NCBI GenBank assembly: GCA_902585365.1
Contig: CACIDF010000002.1
Span: forward strand, 60,746 to 124,745
Source of the DNA: an uncultured Pelagibacteraceae bacterium
GTDB taxonomy: Bacteria; Pseudomonadota; Alphaproteobacteria; Pelagibacterales; Pelagibacteraceae
Direction of reading: 5' to 3'
DNA length: 64,000 nt
Shown: positions 50,288 to 60,708 of the stretch, piece after piece
How the letters are laid out: every line of letters begins with the position of its first letter
Numbering within the stretch: the stretch's first letter is position 1
Program-made: the position numbers and the translations under genes
Notes under the pieces: generated by a model
Databases searched by the model: none
Seen by the model: the letters and a program-made list of their open reading frames with translations, nothing else
What the model was told of the DNA's origin: nothing

Positions 50288-51142
50288 ATGCCAGAATTAC
50301 CAGAAGTAGAAGTAGTCACACGTTCACTAAAAAAAACGATTAAAAACCTTAAAATTATTAAAATTATTGTTAACAATCGTAATTTAAGGTTTAAGCTTCC
50401 TAAAAATTTTGAAAGTATTTTGGAAAACAAAATTGTAAAAAATATTACAAGAAAATCTAAATATATCATATTTGATTTTGGTAATAATTTTTACGCAATT
50501 TTACACTTAGGCATGTCAGGAACTTTACATATTCCTTCTAACAAAAATGTTACGAATCTTAGTTTTTATAGTAATCCTACTTTGCCAAAAAAACATAATC
50601 ATATAGTTATTGAGTTTGATAAAATCAAATTAATTTACAATGATCCTAGAAGATTTGGTTATTTCAAAATATTAAACAATAAACATGAATTTAATAACTA
50701 TTTTACAAGAATCGGACCTGAGGCCTTAGACAAAGGATTTAATTTGGTTTATTTAAAAAATAAAATTAAGAATAGAAAAAAAAATATAAAAAACTTTTTA
50801 TTAGATCAAAAAATTGTTTCGGGTATAGGAAATATTTACGCAAATGAAATATTACATAAATCACAAATCTTACCTATGAAAAGTGTTAGAAAATTAAGCC
50901 CAGTAGAATTAGAGAAAATAATTAAATTTTCTAGAATAACGCTTAAGAATGCGATAAAATTTGGTGGCTCATCTATCAAAGACTTCAAAGGTGTTTCTGG
51001 TGGTGGAGGGAGTTTTCAAACTAAATTTACAGTTTATAATAGGGAAAATCTAAAATGTACTAAACGTAAATGTAAGGGAATTATTAAAAAAAGGTATATA
51101 TCAAATAGGTCAACTTTTATTTGTAATTTTTGCCAATTTTAA
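50288..51142 (+). CDS. mutM: Formamidopyrimidine-DNA glycosylase
   Basis: MPELPEVEVVTRSL; LHLGMSGTL; Zn finger CTKRKCKG..STFICNFCQF. Confidence 0.97.
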   Translation: MPELPEVEVVTRSLKKTIKNLKIIKIIVNNRNLRFKLPKNFESILENKIVKNITRKSKYIIFDFGNNFYAILHLGMSGTLHIPSNKNVTNLSFYSNPTLPKKHNHIVIEFDKIKLIYNDPRRFGYFKILNNKHEFNNYFTRIGPEALDKGFNLVYLKNKIKNRKKNIKNFLLDQKIVSGIGNIYANEILHKSQILPMKSVRKLSPVELEKIIKFSRITLKNAIKFGGSSIKDFKGVSGGGGSFQTKFTVYNRENLKCTKRKCKGIIKKRYISNRSTFICNFCQF

Positions 51143-51150
51143 AAAAAATA

Positions 51151-51179
51151 TTGACCGCGTCTCTTTCTAGGGTTATACC
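51151..51179 (+). promoter_or_regulatory. Promoter of rpsT, TTGACC-N17-TATACC
   Basis: Immediately downstream of mutM; -10 ends 10 nt before the rpsT ATG. Confidence 0.65.
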
Positions 51180-51189
51180 ATCGCGTTTT

Positions 51190-51450
51190 ATGGCAAATAC
51201 AAAATCAGCAATCAAAAGAATAAGAAGAATAAGAAAACAAACCTCTGTGAACAAAGCCAGAAAAAGCAGATACAAGACAGCTTTAAAAAAAATGAACGGT
51301 CTAATTGAAAATAAAGACAAAAAAAAAGCTCTTGCCTACTTGCCTAAGTTGAATTCAGAACTCATGAAGATAGCTAAAACTGGTATTATTAAAAAAGGAA
51401 ATGCTTCAAGAAACATTTCAAGGATAACTAGAAAGATTAGCGCTATTTAA
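51190..51450 (+). CDS. rpsT: 30S ribosomal protein S20; start at MANTKSAIKRIRR, not ORF start 51130
   Basis: MANTKSAIKRIRRIRKQTSVNKARKSRYKTALKKM. Confidence 0.97.
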   Translation: MANTKSAIKRIRRIRKQTSVNKARKSRYKTALKKMNGLIENKDKKKALAYLPKLNSELMKIAKTGIIKKGNASRNISRITRKISAI

Positions 51451-51705
51451 TCAACCTAGAGTTATCAAAAAAAAACAACTTTAAATTTACTCACACTATA
51501 TATAAACAGATTAAAATCTATCTAACTACATGTTGAGTCAAATAAATTTTAAAAAAATATTTAAAGTTTTAGTAATTATTTTTTTACTATCCTAAAAATT
51601 TCAAATTCAATTCTTAATTTATTCAATTAAGGATTTTATTTTTTTTTTTTAAATCAAAAAATTTTATTGAATATTTTTGCCTAAGATTTTAGATGGAGTT
51701 TCCCA

Positions 51706-53094
51706 ATGAAAAATAATTTAAATGTAAATATAGATAAAAATTTTAATTGGGAAATCATTCAAAAAGAATTACGCAATCAATTTGGAAATGAAATTTACGA
51801 AAGTTGGTTGAAAAAAATTGTATTCGAGCAAAAATTTACTAACCATATTTTGGTTTCAGTATCGACAAGATTTATTAGGGACTGGATTGTTTCCAGATAC
51901 CTTGACCAAATTTTAGGGATAATTAAAAAATTCAATAAAGAAATAATTAGGGTTGAGTTCAAAATAGAGAATAAAGCAGACTTTAATAAAAACGATAGTC
52001 AAATTAATGCTAACACCAAAATATCTTTCATTAAAGACTCTTTTTTACAATACAATAGGATAGACCAAAATAAATCATTTGAAAATTTTGTAATAGGTGA
52101 AAGTAACAAACTTGCTTTTGAGGCAGCAAAAAAAGTTTCAGAAAAAATTGCACACTATAATCCTTTCTATCTATATGCAGGTGTAGGTATGGGAAAAACA
52201 CATTTATTAAATGCTATAGGACTAAAACTTAAAAAAGATAAAAAAGTTACATTCATATCAGCTGAAAGATTTATGTATCAATTTGTAAAATCTATTAAAT
52301 CTAATGAAATGGTTAAATTTAAAGAAAATTTTAGAAATTCAGATGTATTAATAATAGATGATATACAGTTTATGAATGGCAAAGAGGCTATGCAAGAGGA
52401 GTTCTTTCATACTTTTAATGCTTTGATAGATAAAGACTCACAGGTAATTTTATCTGCTGATAGACCACCTAATAAACTTGTCAAAATTCAAGAAAGAATT
52501 AAGTCAAGATTTTCAGGAGGTTTAGTAGTCGATATACAAAGCCCAGAACATGAATTGCGTTTGAAAATTTTAAAAACTAAAGTCGATGATTTAAATATTT
52601 TATACAATGAAAAATTAAAACTATCCTCAGATATTTTGAATTTTATAAGTAGCGAAATAAGAAATAGTATAAGAGAATTAGTTGGAGCTTTAAATAGAGT
52701 TGCTTCATTTGCTAGGATTTATGACAGAGTTCCAAATATAAATGAAGTTAAGATAATTTTGAAAGATTTACTTAACATAAATGAAACTAAAATAACTATA
52801 GATAACATTCAAACTTTAGTCTGCAAATATTTCAAAATTAGCAAAAATGAAATGCTTTCATCTAGAAGATCTAGATATTTGGTAAGACCAAGACAAGTTG
52901 CAATTTATTTATCTAAAATTCTAACAACAAAGTCTCTACCAGAGATCGGAAGAGAATTTTCTAATAGAGATCACACAACGGTAATTCATTCTGTTAAAAC
53001 AATAGAGAGGCTAAAAGTAGAAAATACTGAAATATCTAACGGGTTAAATCACCTAAAAAATCAAATACTATATAAGAATGAGAATGAAATTTAG
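51706..53094 (+). CDS. dnaA: Chromosomal replication initiator protein DnaA
   Basis: LYAGVGMGKTHLLNAIG, LIIDDIQFM, EIGREFSNRDHTTVIHSVKTI. Confidence 0.98.
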   Translation: MKNNLNVNIDKNFNWEIIQKELRNQFGNEIYESWLKKIVFEQKFTNHILVSVSTRFIRDWIVSRYLDQILGIIKKFNKEIIRVEFKIENKADFNKNDSQINANTKISFIKDSFLQYNRIDQNKSFENFVIGESNKLAFEAAKKVSEKIAHYNPFYLYAGVGMGKTHLLNAIGLKLKKDKKVTFISAERFMYQFVKSIKSNEMVKFKENFRNSDVLIIDDIQFMNGKEAMQEEFFHTFNALIDKDSQVILSADRPPNKLVKIQERIKSRFSGGLVVDIQSPEHELRLKILKTKVDDLNILYNEKLKLSSDILNFISSEIRNSIRELVGALNRVASFARIYDRVPNINEVKIILKDLLNINETKITIDNIQTLVCKYFKISKNEMLSSRRSRYLVRPRQVAIYLSKILTTKSLPEIGREFSNRDHTTVIHSVKTIERLKVENTEISNGLNHLKNQILYKNENEI

Positions 53095-54196
53095 TATTAA
53101 TCAAAAAGATTTACAAGAGTCTTTAGGTTTCTGTCAAAATGTAATTGAAAGACGAAGCACTCTGCCGATTTTGTCAAATGTTTTAATAGAAGCAAAAAAT
53201 AAAATCTTAAGAATCACAGCAACAGATTTAGATATGATTTTTGTTCATAATATTTCAAATGTAGAAATTAATGAAGAGGGAGAAACCACAACTAATTCAT
53301 CTATAATGCATGACATAGTTAGAAAGTTTTCAGCAGGAAAAAAAATAAATATTGAGGCAATTTCTGATAGTAAGCTTCAATTAGAATCTGAAAAATCCAT
53401 ATTTAAGCTAAATTGTATAGATTCAAAAGAATTTCCATTATCTGAGGATGATCAAGATGGAGAGTCTATAACTATTAACTCGCAAAGCTTTTTGAAACTT
53501 CTAAACAAATGCAAATTTTCTATATCCAGCGATGAGACAAGGCATTACTTAAGTGGAATTTTTTTACATTTTACCCAAAATGAAGACAAAAATTATCTTA
53601 CTGCTGTTTCCACGGACTCTCACAGAATGTCTATTTCTAAAATGAGATTGGAGGAACAAATAAAGTTTGAACCTATAATTTTGCCAAAAAAAACTATTTA
53701 TCAACTTTGCTCTATATTAGAAAACTTTAATGGAAATATTAAGTTACTTAATTCAAAATCTAAGATTAAATTTTATTTAAATAACAGCACATTAACTTCT
53801 AAAGTTATAGATGGAAAATTCCCAAATTATATTCAAGTTATACCAAAAAATAATAAAAAAAAATTAGAGGCAGATTTGGAATTATTTCACCATAGCGTAG
53901 ACAGAGTTGCCTCGGTCTCAACAGATAAAAAAGATGGTGTTAGATTTAGTTTATCAAAAAACAAATTAGACTTGTCTGTTAATAACGCGAACAGCGGAGA
54001 CGGAAAGGAAACTTTGTCTGTAAAATTTGATCATGATTTAGATATTAGTTTTAATTCAAAATATTTAGTTGATGTTGCTAGTCAGCTTGAAGGTGAAAAT
54101 ATTGAAATTTATTTTAATGACATATCCTCACCTGCGCTAATCAAAGACCCAAGTGATTTCGATAGTATATATGTAATCATGCCAATGAAAGGCTAA
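53084..54196 (+). CDS. dnaN: DNA polymerase III beta subunit; start at MKFSINQKDL
   Basis: NVIERRSTLPILSNVLIEA; TDSHRMSISK; VIMPMKG C-terminus. Confidence 0.97.
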   Translation: MKFSINQKDLQESLGFCQNVIERRSTLPILSNVLIEAKNKILRITATDLDMIFVHNISNVEINEEGETTTNSSIMHDIVRKFSAGKKINIEAISDSKLQLESEKSIFKLNCIDSKEFPLSEDDQDGESITINSQSFLKLLNKCKFSISSDETRHYLSGIFLHFTQNEDKNYLTAVSTDSHRMSISKMRLEEQIKFEPIILPKKTIYQLCSILENFNGNIKLLNSKSKIKFYLNNSTLTSKVIDGKFPNYIQVIPKNNKKKLEADLELFHHSVDRVASVSTDKKDGVRFSLSKNKLDLSVNNANSGDGKETLSVKFDHDLDISFNSKYLVDVASQLEGENIEIYFNDISSPALIKDPSDFDSIYVIMPMKG

Positions 54197-54201
54197 ATCT
54201 C

Positions 54202-54903
54202 TCAAGAATTTTTATCGAGCTCATTGTAAATATTTTGCTCAACTTGATTTGCTAGTTCATTTTGTTCAATTCCTGGAGGCAACATATTTAGAATTGAAAC
54301 TGTGATTCTTTGATTGGAAATTAGCTTTCCACGCTTAGGCCATACCCTTCCCGAGTTAATAGCGACCGGCAAACACGCAATATTAAGATCATTGTATATT
54401 CTAGAAAAACCTTTTTTAAATTTGGACCTATCATCAAAACTTTTTCTAGTACCTTGTGGAAAAATTATTAGGATTTTATTTGTATTCTTAATCACCTTAC
54501 CTACTTCCTCAGAAAAATTGAGATTTTCTTTAGATATTTTATTTCTATCAATCGATATACAACCCATTTTTTTTAAATACCATCCAAATAAAGGGATTCT
54601 AGTAAGTTCTTTCTTTAGTATAAAGACCGGGTTATCAAATATTGTCTGTAAAAAAAAAGTCTCAAAAATTGACTGATGAGATGATGCTACAAAATATTTT
54701 TGATTGCTTGAGATATTATCAACTCCTTTAATCTCGATTTTGGTAAGCATTATATACTTAAGACAAAAACCAGTCCAATAGCCTAAGAATTTACCGCCTA
54801 GTGTAACTAAATATTGGGGGAGTATTAAACTTGGTATGAATAAAACTAATAGAAATATTAAACCAAAATAGAAAACTAATATAAAAATAGTATTTCTTAT
54901 CAT
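54202..54903 (-). CDS. plsC: 1-acyl-sn-glycerol-3-phosphate acyltransferase
   Basis: SSHQSIFETFFLQ (HX4-type), FPQGTRKS, PVAINSGRVWPK. Confidence 0.93.
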   Translation of the reverse strand: MIRNTIFILVFYFGLIFLLVLFIPSLILPQYLVTLGGKFLGYWTGFCLKYIMLTKIEIKGVDNISSNQKYFVASSHQSIFETFFLQTIFDNPVFILKKELTRIPLFGWYLKKMGCISIDRNKISKENLNFSEEVGKVIKNTNKILIIFPQGTRKSFDDRSKFKKGFSRIYNDLNIACLPVAINSGRVWPKRGKLISNQRITVSILNMLPPGIEQNELANQVEQNIYNELDKNS

Positions 54904-54907
54904 TTTA

Positions 54908-56122
54908 TTAAATTATGTCATTTAATCTTTGTTTTTTACTAATCTTTTTAATCTTTGAATTTTTAATAATGATTTCAATTGGACGAGGTCTCAAATTATA
55001 ATTTGATGATAAAACTATTCCATATGCACCAACGTCTTTGATAGCTAAATTATCGCCTTCATCAATTTTTTGAAAATTTTTTGTTTTAAGGAAACGATCA
55101 GATGTTTCACATATCGGTCCAACAAAGTCATGAGAGCAAGAATTTTTAGAAGATTTTTTAATTAGTGGTACTATATCATGCGTAGCATTGTATAAAGCTG
55201 GACGTATTAAGTCGTTCATTCCAGCATCTATAATAATAAATTTTTTGTTTGAACTATTTTTTATGTAAATTACTTTTGTAAGTAAAACAGCAGTATTTCC
55301 AACAATAGACCGGCCTGGTTCAAAAATAATCTTACAATTATTTTTTTTTGAAAATTTATAAATATTTTTTGAAAGTTTTGAATAATCCAGTTTCTTATTA
55401 TTTTTGATATATGATATACCCATGCCCCCGCCTAAATCAATATATTCAAATTTATATTTAGATTTTGATAAAATTTTATTTATAGCCACAAGCACATTAT
55501 TGTAGGGTTTATTTTGCGTTATTTGGCTCCCAATATGAACACTCAAACAATTAATTTTGACATTTCTGGATTTTTTAAAATTGTCTAAAATTTTGATAAT
55601 GTCATTGCCATTTAAACCGAATTTATCTTGCATTCTGCCTGTCGATATTTTTGTATTAGTTTTTGCATCTATATTAGGGTTCAATCTTAAACCTACACTT
55701 ACTTTTTTTCTAAATTTTTTAGCTAATTTTTCTATATTTTTTAGTTCACTTTCAGATTCAACGTTTATTAAAAGTATATTTTTGCTAATTGCAAATTTTA
55801 ATTCTTCAAATTTTTTTCCTACACCTGAATATACAATTTTATTTGGTTTAAACCCTAAAGATAATACTTTTTTTAATTCACCGTCAGATACAACATCTGC
55901 TCCAAGACCATGTTGCTTAATTATTCTTAAAATTGTTGAATTATAATTTGATTTAACGGAGAAACAAATTAAAGGATTGAAGGATTTAAATGAATTTTTA
56001 AAATTAATTATATTATTAACTAGTCTTTTATTAGAATAACAATAAATTGGAGACCCGTATTTTTTAATTAAATTATCTGCTTTAATTTTTTCAATGTAAA
56101 AATTATTGTTTTTATAATTCAT
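54908..56122 (-). CDS. lysA: Diaminopimelate decarboxylase
   Basis: YCYSNKRLVNN, CFSVKSNYNSTILRI, LGLGADVVSDGEL-type region, DAGMNDLIRPALYNA, CETSDRF. Confidence 0.96.
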   Translation of the reverse strand: MNYKNNNFYIEKIKADNLIKKYGSPIYCYSNKRLVNNIINFKNSFKSFNPLICFSVKSNYNSTILRIIKQHGLGADVVSDGELKKVLSLGFKPNKIVYSGVGKKFEELKFAISKNILLINVESESELKNIEKLAKKFRKKVSVGLRLNPNIDAKTNTKISTGRMQDKFGLNGNDIIKILDNFKKSRNVKINCLSVHIGSQITQNKPYNNVLVAINKILSKSKYKFEYIDLGGGMGISYIKNNKKLDYSKLSKNIYKFSKKNNCKIIFEPGRSIVGNTAVLLTKVIYIKNSSNKKFIIIDAGMNDLIRPALYNATHDIVPLIKKSSKNSCSHDFVGPICETSDRFLKTKNFQKIDEGDNLAIKDVGAYGIVLSSNYNLRPRPIEIIIKNSKIKKISKKQRLNDII

Positions 56123-56238
56123 TAAATAGTAATTTTCTGACTTTGTATCATACTATTACCTTTATATTCAGGATCACTTTTTTTTCCACATGAGACTAAA
56201 GATAGAAATACAATTATAACTAATAACAAATTTTTCAT
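56122..56238 (-). CDS. lptM: LptM/YifL-like small lipoprotein, 38 aa
   Basis: MKNLLLVIIVFLSLVSCGKKSDPEYKGNSMIQSQKITI*; lipobox LVSC + GKKxDP; ATGA overlap with argH, TAATG overlap with lysA. Confidence 0.7.
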   Translation of the reverse strand: MKNLLLVIIVFLSLVSCGKKSDPEYKGNSMIQSQKITI

Positions 56239-57629
56239 TTAATTTCCTTTTTAAGTTTATTTATCATTTTCTTTATGTTTTCAAAAGATGTTCCTCCATA
56301 TGATTTCTTTGAGTTAACCGAATTTTTTATGCTTGCTTCCTCTAATATTTGGTTATTTAGTCTTTTATCAATGTTTCTAACTTGATCTAATTTTAATTCC
56401 TCAAGTGATAAATTTAATTTTTCTGCTAAATTAACTATTTTTGAAGTTATTTTATAAGACTCTCTAAAAGTAATCTTTAAATTTTTAACCATAGCATCGG
56501 CTAAATCAGTTGCTGTTGTATAGCCTCTATTAGCTGCTTGAAGCATTACATTCTTATTAATTATTAAACCTTTTAAAACTTCATCAAATATCAATAAACT
56601 ATTTTTTAATGTATCAAATGAATTAAATACTAACTCTTTGTCGTCCTGTAGATCTTTAAAATAAGATAAAGGCAATCCTTTAACAATAGTAAGCATAGAA
56701 ATTAAAGAACCATAATTTACACCCGCCTTTCCTCTTAGATACTCCAGTGTATCTGGGTTTTTTTTTTGTGGCATAATAGATGAACCAGTTACCAAGTTGT
56801 CTTTTAATTTAATAAAATTGAATTGGTCAGAGTTCCAAATAATCAATTCTTCTGAAATTCTTGAAATATGCATTGAGCATATTGAGACATTATATAAAAA
56901 GTCTAAAACAAAATCTCTATCTGATACTGTATCTATTGAGTTATTAGTTGGTTTACTAAATTTCAGTCTTTTTGTTGTATACCACCTATCGATTTTAAAA
57001 GATGTACCAGAAATCGCACAAACCCCCAAAGGGTTTTCATTTAAACTTTCCAAACTATTTTTAAATCTTTTTTTATCTCTATTAAACATTTCAACACATG
57101 ACATAAAATAATGTGCTAGAGAAATAGGTTGAGCATTTTTTAGATGTGTAAATCCTGGTAAGACTGTTTTTAAATTTTTATCTGCATTATTTAATAAGCT
57201 TTTAATTACTTTAGTTAATAACTTGTCAATTTCATTTACAGAGCTCTTCATCCAAATCTTAAGATCTGTTAAAACTTGGTCGTTTCTTGATCTTGCTGTG
57301 TGCAAAAAACCAGCATCATCACCTATTAATTCAAATAATCTACTTTCAATATTCATATGAATGTCCTCCTTAGAAATATCGAATTTAAATTTTTTCTTAT
57401 CAATCTCATTTTTAATTCTGTTTAAACCCCATAAAATTTTTTCTTTAACTTTAAGAGAAATAATTTTTTGTTTATAAAGCATATCTGTATGAACCATAGA
57501 ACCTCTGATATCCTCTTTGTACAATCGTTTATCGATGTTTATTGAGGATCCTACTTTTTTAAAATTATTAGAAGTTTGTTTCTTAATACGAGTGCTCCAA
57601 ACTGCATAGTTGTTTTTATTTTTTCCCAT
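56235..57629 (-). CDS. argH: Argininosuccinate lyase
   Basis: HTARSRNDQVLTDLKIWMK, GFTHLKNAQPISLAHYF, GSSIMPQKKNPD. Confidence 0.97.
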   Translation of the reverse strand: MGKNKNNYAVWSTRIKKQTSNNFKKVGSSINIDKRLYKEDIRGSMVHTDMLYKQKIISLKVKEKILWGLNRIKNEIDKKKFKFDISKEDIHMNIESRLFELIGDDAGFLHTARSRNDQVLTDLKIWMKSSVNEIDKLLTKVIKSLLNNADKNLKTVLPGFTHLKNAQPISLAHYFMSCVEMFNRDKKRFKNSLESLNENPLGVCAISGTSFKIDRWYTTKRLKFSKPTNNSIDTVSDRDFVLDFLYNVSICSMHISRISEELIIWNSDQFNFIKLKDNLVTGSSIMPQKKNPDTLEYLRGKAGVNYGSLISMLTIVKGLPLSYFKDLQDDKELVFNSFDTLKNSLLIFDEVLKGLIINKNVMLQAANRGYTTATDLADAMVKNLKITFRESYKITSKIVNLAEKLNLSLEELKLDQVRNIDKRLNNQILEEASIKNSVNSKKSYGGTSFENIKKMINKLKKEIK

Positions 57630-57652
57630 GATAATTATTTGTAATATTTAGT

Positions 57653-58180
57653 ATGCCTAATTTAATTAAATTTTTTATAACAGTTATAATTATTTTTTCT
57701 ACATTTAGTAGCTATTCAAAAGATTTAAATTTACCAAAAAATTTGATTATTTATGAAAAACCAAAAGAATATAAGGATGTAACTTTTAAGAATACATTAG
57801 AAAAGGATATAAATTTAATTAATTATGACGGAAAGTTAGTGTTAATGAATTTTTGGGCGACTTGGTGCGAACCTTGTAAAGAGGAAATGCCATCACTTGA
57901 TAAACTTTCTCTAGATAAAAATTTTAAGAATTTAGAAATTCTACCAATAAATATCGGTCAAGAAAAAATTAATAAAATAAAAGAATTTTATATTAAAACT
58001 AATATTGAAAATTTAGATATTTTTTACGATACAGACGTTAGATTAGCTAAAAAGTTTTTACTAAGAGGTCTACCAACAACATTGATAATTAACAAAGATG
58101 GTGGTGAAATTGCTAGAGTTGTAGGATCCATAGATTTCCAAGATAAAAACTTTAAAACGTGGCTTCAGAAGTTTGATTAA
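57653..58180 (+). CDS. TlpA-like thioredoxin-fold protein, secreted
   Basis: LMNFWATWCEPCKEEMPSLDKL; LRGLPTTLIINKDG. Confidence 0.93.
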   Translation: MPNLIKFFITVIIIFSTFSSYSKDLNLPKNLIIYEKPKEYKDVTFKNTLEKDINLINYDGKLVLMNFWATWCEPCKEEMPSLDKLSLDKNFKNLEILPINIGQEKINKIKEFYIKTNIENLDIFYDTDVRLAKKFLLRGLPTTLIINKDGGEIARVVGSIDFQDKNFKTWLQKFD

Positions 58181-58380
58181 TCTTTAAAAAAATAAGCAAG
58201 ACAAATTAAAACTATGATGGCAATAAACTGTAAAAGAACTCTTAGCTGCATAAGTTTATTTGAATATTTTTTACTTGTAGAGCCACCTTTGAAAAGAGTA
58301 CCAATACCCAGAACTAAAACAATAGCAACAGCCAATATAAGAACTATAGCTATTATCTTTATTAATATTTCGGAAACCAT
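58177..58380 (-). CDS. HIG1/twin-TM domain small membrane protein
   Basis: LGIGTLFKGGSTSKKYSNKLMQLRVLLQFIAIIVL. Confidence 0.8.
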   Translation of the reverse strand: MVSEILIKIIAIVLILAVAIVLVLGIGTLFKGGSTSKKYSNKLMQLRVLLQFIAIIVLICLAYFFKD

Positions 58381-58430
58381 TAAAAGTATCTATTACATAA
58401 ATAGTAAAAAAAAAATAAAATAATTTATTT

Positions 58431-59090
58431 ATGACATTTTGCCTTGATACAAAACTAATAAAACCAGAGTCTGATAAAGAAATAAAAAATATAATTGTAC
58501 TATTACATGGTTACGGTGGTGACGGAAATGATATTGCGCAAGTTACATTAAACTGGAAAAGATTCTTGCCTAACACACTATTTGTCTGCCCTAATGCTCC
58601 AGAAAAATGTTTGATTAGTCCATCGGGTTACCAATGGTTTGATCTAAGCAAAGACAATGACGAATTCATTTTGAATGAGAGCAAAAAAAATGAAACAATA
58701 TTAAAAAAGTTCTTAAATGAGGTCAAAGAGAAATTTTCATTACCAAATTCTAGGATATGTTTATCTGGATTCAGTCAAGGATGCATGATGTCAATTAATG
58801 TTGGACTTTCATCAGATGAAAAATATTCTGGAATTTTGGGTTTTTCTGGGAAAATAATCAGTAAAAAAGATTTATCAAAAAGAATAATTCATAAACCTGA
58901 AACATTATTAATACACGGTGAAAATGATGACATTGTTCCTTGTGTAAAATCTTTAGAAGCTAAAGATTTCTTAGAAAGAAACAAAGTCTCAGTTCAATTA
59001 GAAATAATTAAAAACTGTGGTCATCATATACCTATTGAGGCATCAAGTATAGGATTAAAATTTATTAAAAAAATATTTGATTTAAATTAA
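58431..59090 (+). CDS. Phospholipase/carboxylesterase family alpha/beta hydrolase
   Basis: IVLLHGYGGDGNDIA, LSGFSQGCMMSINVGL, LLIHGENDDIVP. Confidence 0.92.
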   Translation: MTFCLDTKLIKPESDKEIKNIIVLLHGYGGDGNDIAQVTLNWKRFLPNTLFVCPNAPEKCLISPSGYQWFDLSKDNDEFILNESKKNETILKKFLNEVKEKFSLPNSRICLSGFSQGCMMSINVGLSSDEKYSGILGFSGKIISKKDLSKRIIHKPETLLIHGENDDIVPCVKSLEAKDFLERNKVSVQLEIIKNCGHHIPIEASSIGLKFIKKIFDLN

Positions 59091-59142
59091 ATTAAACAAT
59101 TTGAAGCATTGAATTAATTTTTTTTTTAGGTTAATTTAATTC

Positions 59143-59709
59143 ATGAATTTTCAAGACCACAATATTTCATTAGAAAAATGTCCCGCACTTGTTTTAAATG
59201 CAGACTACAGACCCTTAAGTTATTATCCATTATCTTTATGGAGTTGGCAAGATTCGATTAAATCAGTATTCTTAGATAGAGTATCAATAGTTTCTTATTA
59301 TGATAGAGTGATCAGAAGCCCTTCATTTAGCATGAAGCTACCAAGTGTTATTGCACTTAAAAGCTACATCAAACCCCTTTCTAATCCAAATTTTACAAGA
59401 TTTAATGTTTTTTTAAGAGATAAATTCTCTTGTCAGTATTGCGGAAGTAAACACGAATTAACTTTTGATCATTTGTTACCAAGATCAAAAGGAGGAAAAA
59501 CCGATTGGGATAATGTTGTGACAGCTTGTTCAGCTTGCAATGTTAAAAAGGGTGGTCGACTATTAGAAAAATCAGGAATGAAATTAAACCAAAGACCTTT
59601 TCAGCCCACAACGGAAGATCTTCATAGAAATGGCAAAAATTTCCCACCAAATTTTTTACATAAAAGTTGGATGGACTATTTGTATTGGGATGTTGAATTA
59701 GAACCGTAA
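59143..59709 (+). CDS. HNH endonuclease
   Basis: FSCQYCGSKHELTFDHLLPRSKGGKTDWDNVVTACSACNVKKGGR. Confidence 0.93.
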   Translation: MNFQDHNISLEKCPALVLNADYRPLSYYPLSLWSWQDSIKSVFLDRVSIVSYYDRVIRSPSFSMKLPSVIALKSYIKPLSNPNFTRFNVFLRDKFSCQYCGSKHELTFDHLLPRSKGGKTDWDNVVTACSACNVKKGGRLLEKSGMKLNQRPFQPTTEDLHRNGKNFPPNFLHKSWMDYLYWDVELEP

Positions 59710-60243
59710 TTAGATTTTTTCAGAAATATTAATTGCAATTTTAGAACCAGTTTTTATTACTTTATCAAAAATTGAATACAAACCATCTTTAGTTGCTCCC
59801 TCATCGTAAGCAATATCTTTATGATCTATTTCATCTTGTCTAAATTTTTCTATTTTTTTCCTAAGTAATTTTTCATCATTTTTAATTTCTTTTATCTGGT
59901 TTAAGTAATGCTCATCTATTACTTCCTCAACAGACGCAGTACAAAGCATTGCTGCTTTCTTTCCTAGTAATGTACTACCAAAACCTAAACCTAAACCTAA
60001 AAGATCCCATAAAGGTAAAAATTTTGTTGGTTCAATTCCTCTTTTTTTTATTTCCTTTTCAAAAAACTCACAATGCTCTACTTCATGCTCTTTCATATGC
60101 TCAATAGTCTTCTTTAGTTCTTCATTTTTGACTATAGTATTTAACGCTAAAAGTTGACCTTCATATATTTTAATAGCACCTCTTTCACCTGCATGATCTA
60201 CCCTAATAAATTCTTCAATTTTTTTTTTATTACTTTTTTGCAT
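59710..60243 (-). CDS. coq7: Ubiquinone biosynthesis protein Coq7 family (ORF track start 60261)
   Basis: FIRVDHAGERGAIKIYEGQ; HMKEHEVEHCEFFEK; DEIDHKDIAYDEGA. Confidence 0.94.
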   Translation of the reverse strand: MQKSNKKKIEEFIRVDHAGERGAIKIYEGQLLALNTIVKNEELKKTIEHMKEHEVEHCEFFEKEIKKRGIEPTKFLPLWDLLGLGLGFGSTLLGKKAAMLCTASVEEVIDEHYLNQIKEIKNDEKLLRKKIEKFRQDEIDHKDIAYDEGATKDGLYSIFDKVIKTGSKIAINISEKI

Positions 60244-60703
60244 ACTTGAATATATAGACAATGACTATGGTTAAAACAAACGAAATTATAAAATTTAAGG
60301 TCGCAAGTGAAACCCCAAATATTGAAAAATCTACATCTTTACAATCAGGCTGAATATTATTTAGAGATTTAAGTATTTCCTCTTTCTCGAGGACTTTAAT
60401 ATTTTCACCTGTGCATGAAAATAGTGGTTCAATAATTCCTTTTTCAATACTTACATGATAACCTGACAACAAAATACCTGCCAAAAAAGTTAATCCTAAA
60501 ATTATTAATAATATATTTCTATTACCAATGAAAAAAGCAGTTAAACTTGTTAAAATTGCAATAGCATACGGTATTCTTTGGTATACGCATAGTATACATG
60601 GTTTAAAGCCAAGTATGTACTCTATATAGAAAGCTGCAGCTAAAGAAAAAAAACTAAGAGTAAAAATTATTATATAAAATTTTTTTATGTTTTGATCTGA
60701 CAT
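60230..60703 (-). CDS. dsbB: Disulfide bond formation protein DsbB family
   Basis: YILGFKPCILCVYQRIPYA; second Cys pair CTGEN..QPDCKDVDF. Confidence 0.9.
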   Translation of the reverse strand: MSDQNIKKFYIIIFTLSFFSLAAAFYIEYILGFKPCILCVYQRIPYAIAILTSLTAFFIGNRNILLIILGLTFLAGILLSGYHVSIEKGIIEPLFSCTGENIKVLEKEEILKSLNNIQPDCKDVDFSIFGVSLATLNFIISFVLTIVIVYIFKYAKK

Positions 60704-60708
60704 TTATT

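Noticed and set aside
51451-51705. Possible oriC in the 255-nt AT-rich spacer upstream of dnaA
   Set aside because: I found no convincing TTATNCACA DnaA-box cluster by eye; extreme AT content is general here. GC-skew over the whole chromosome would be needed.
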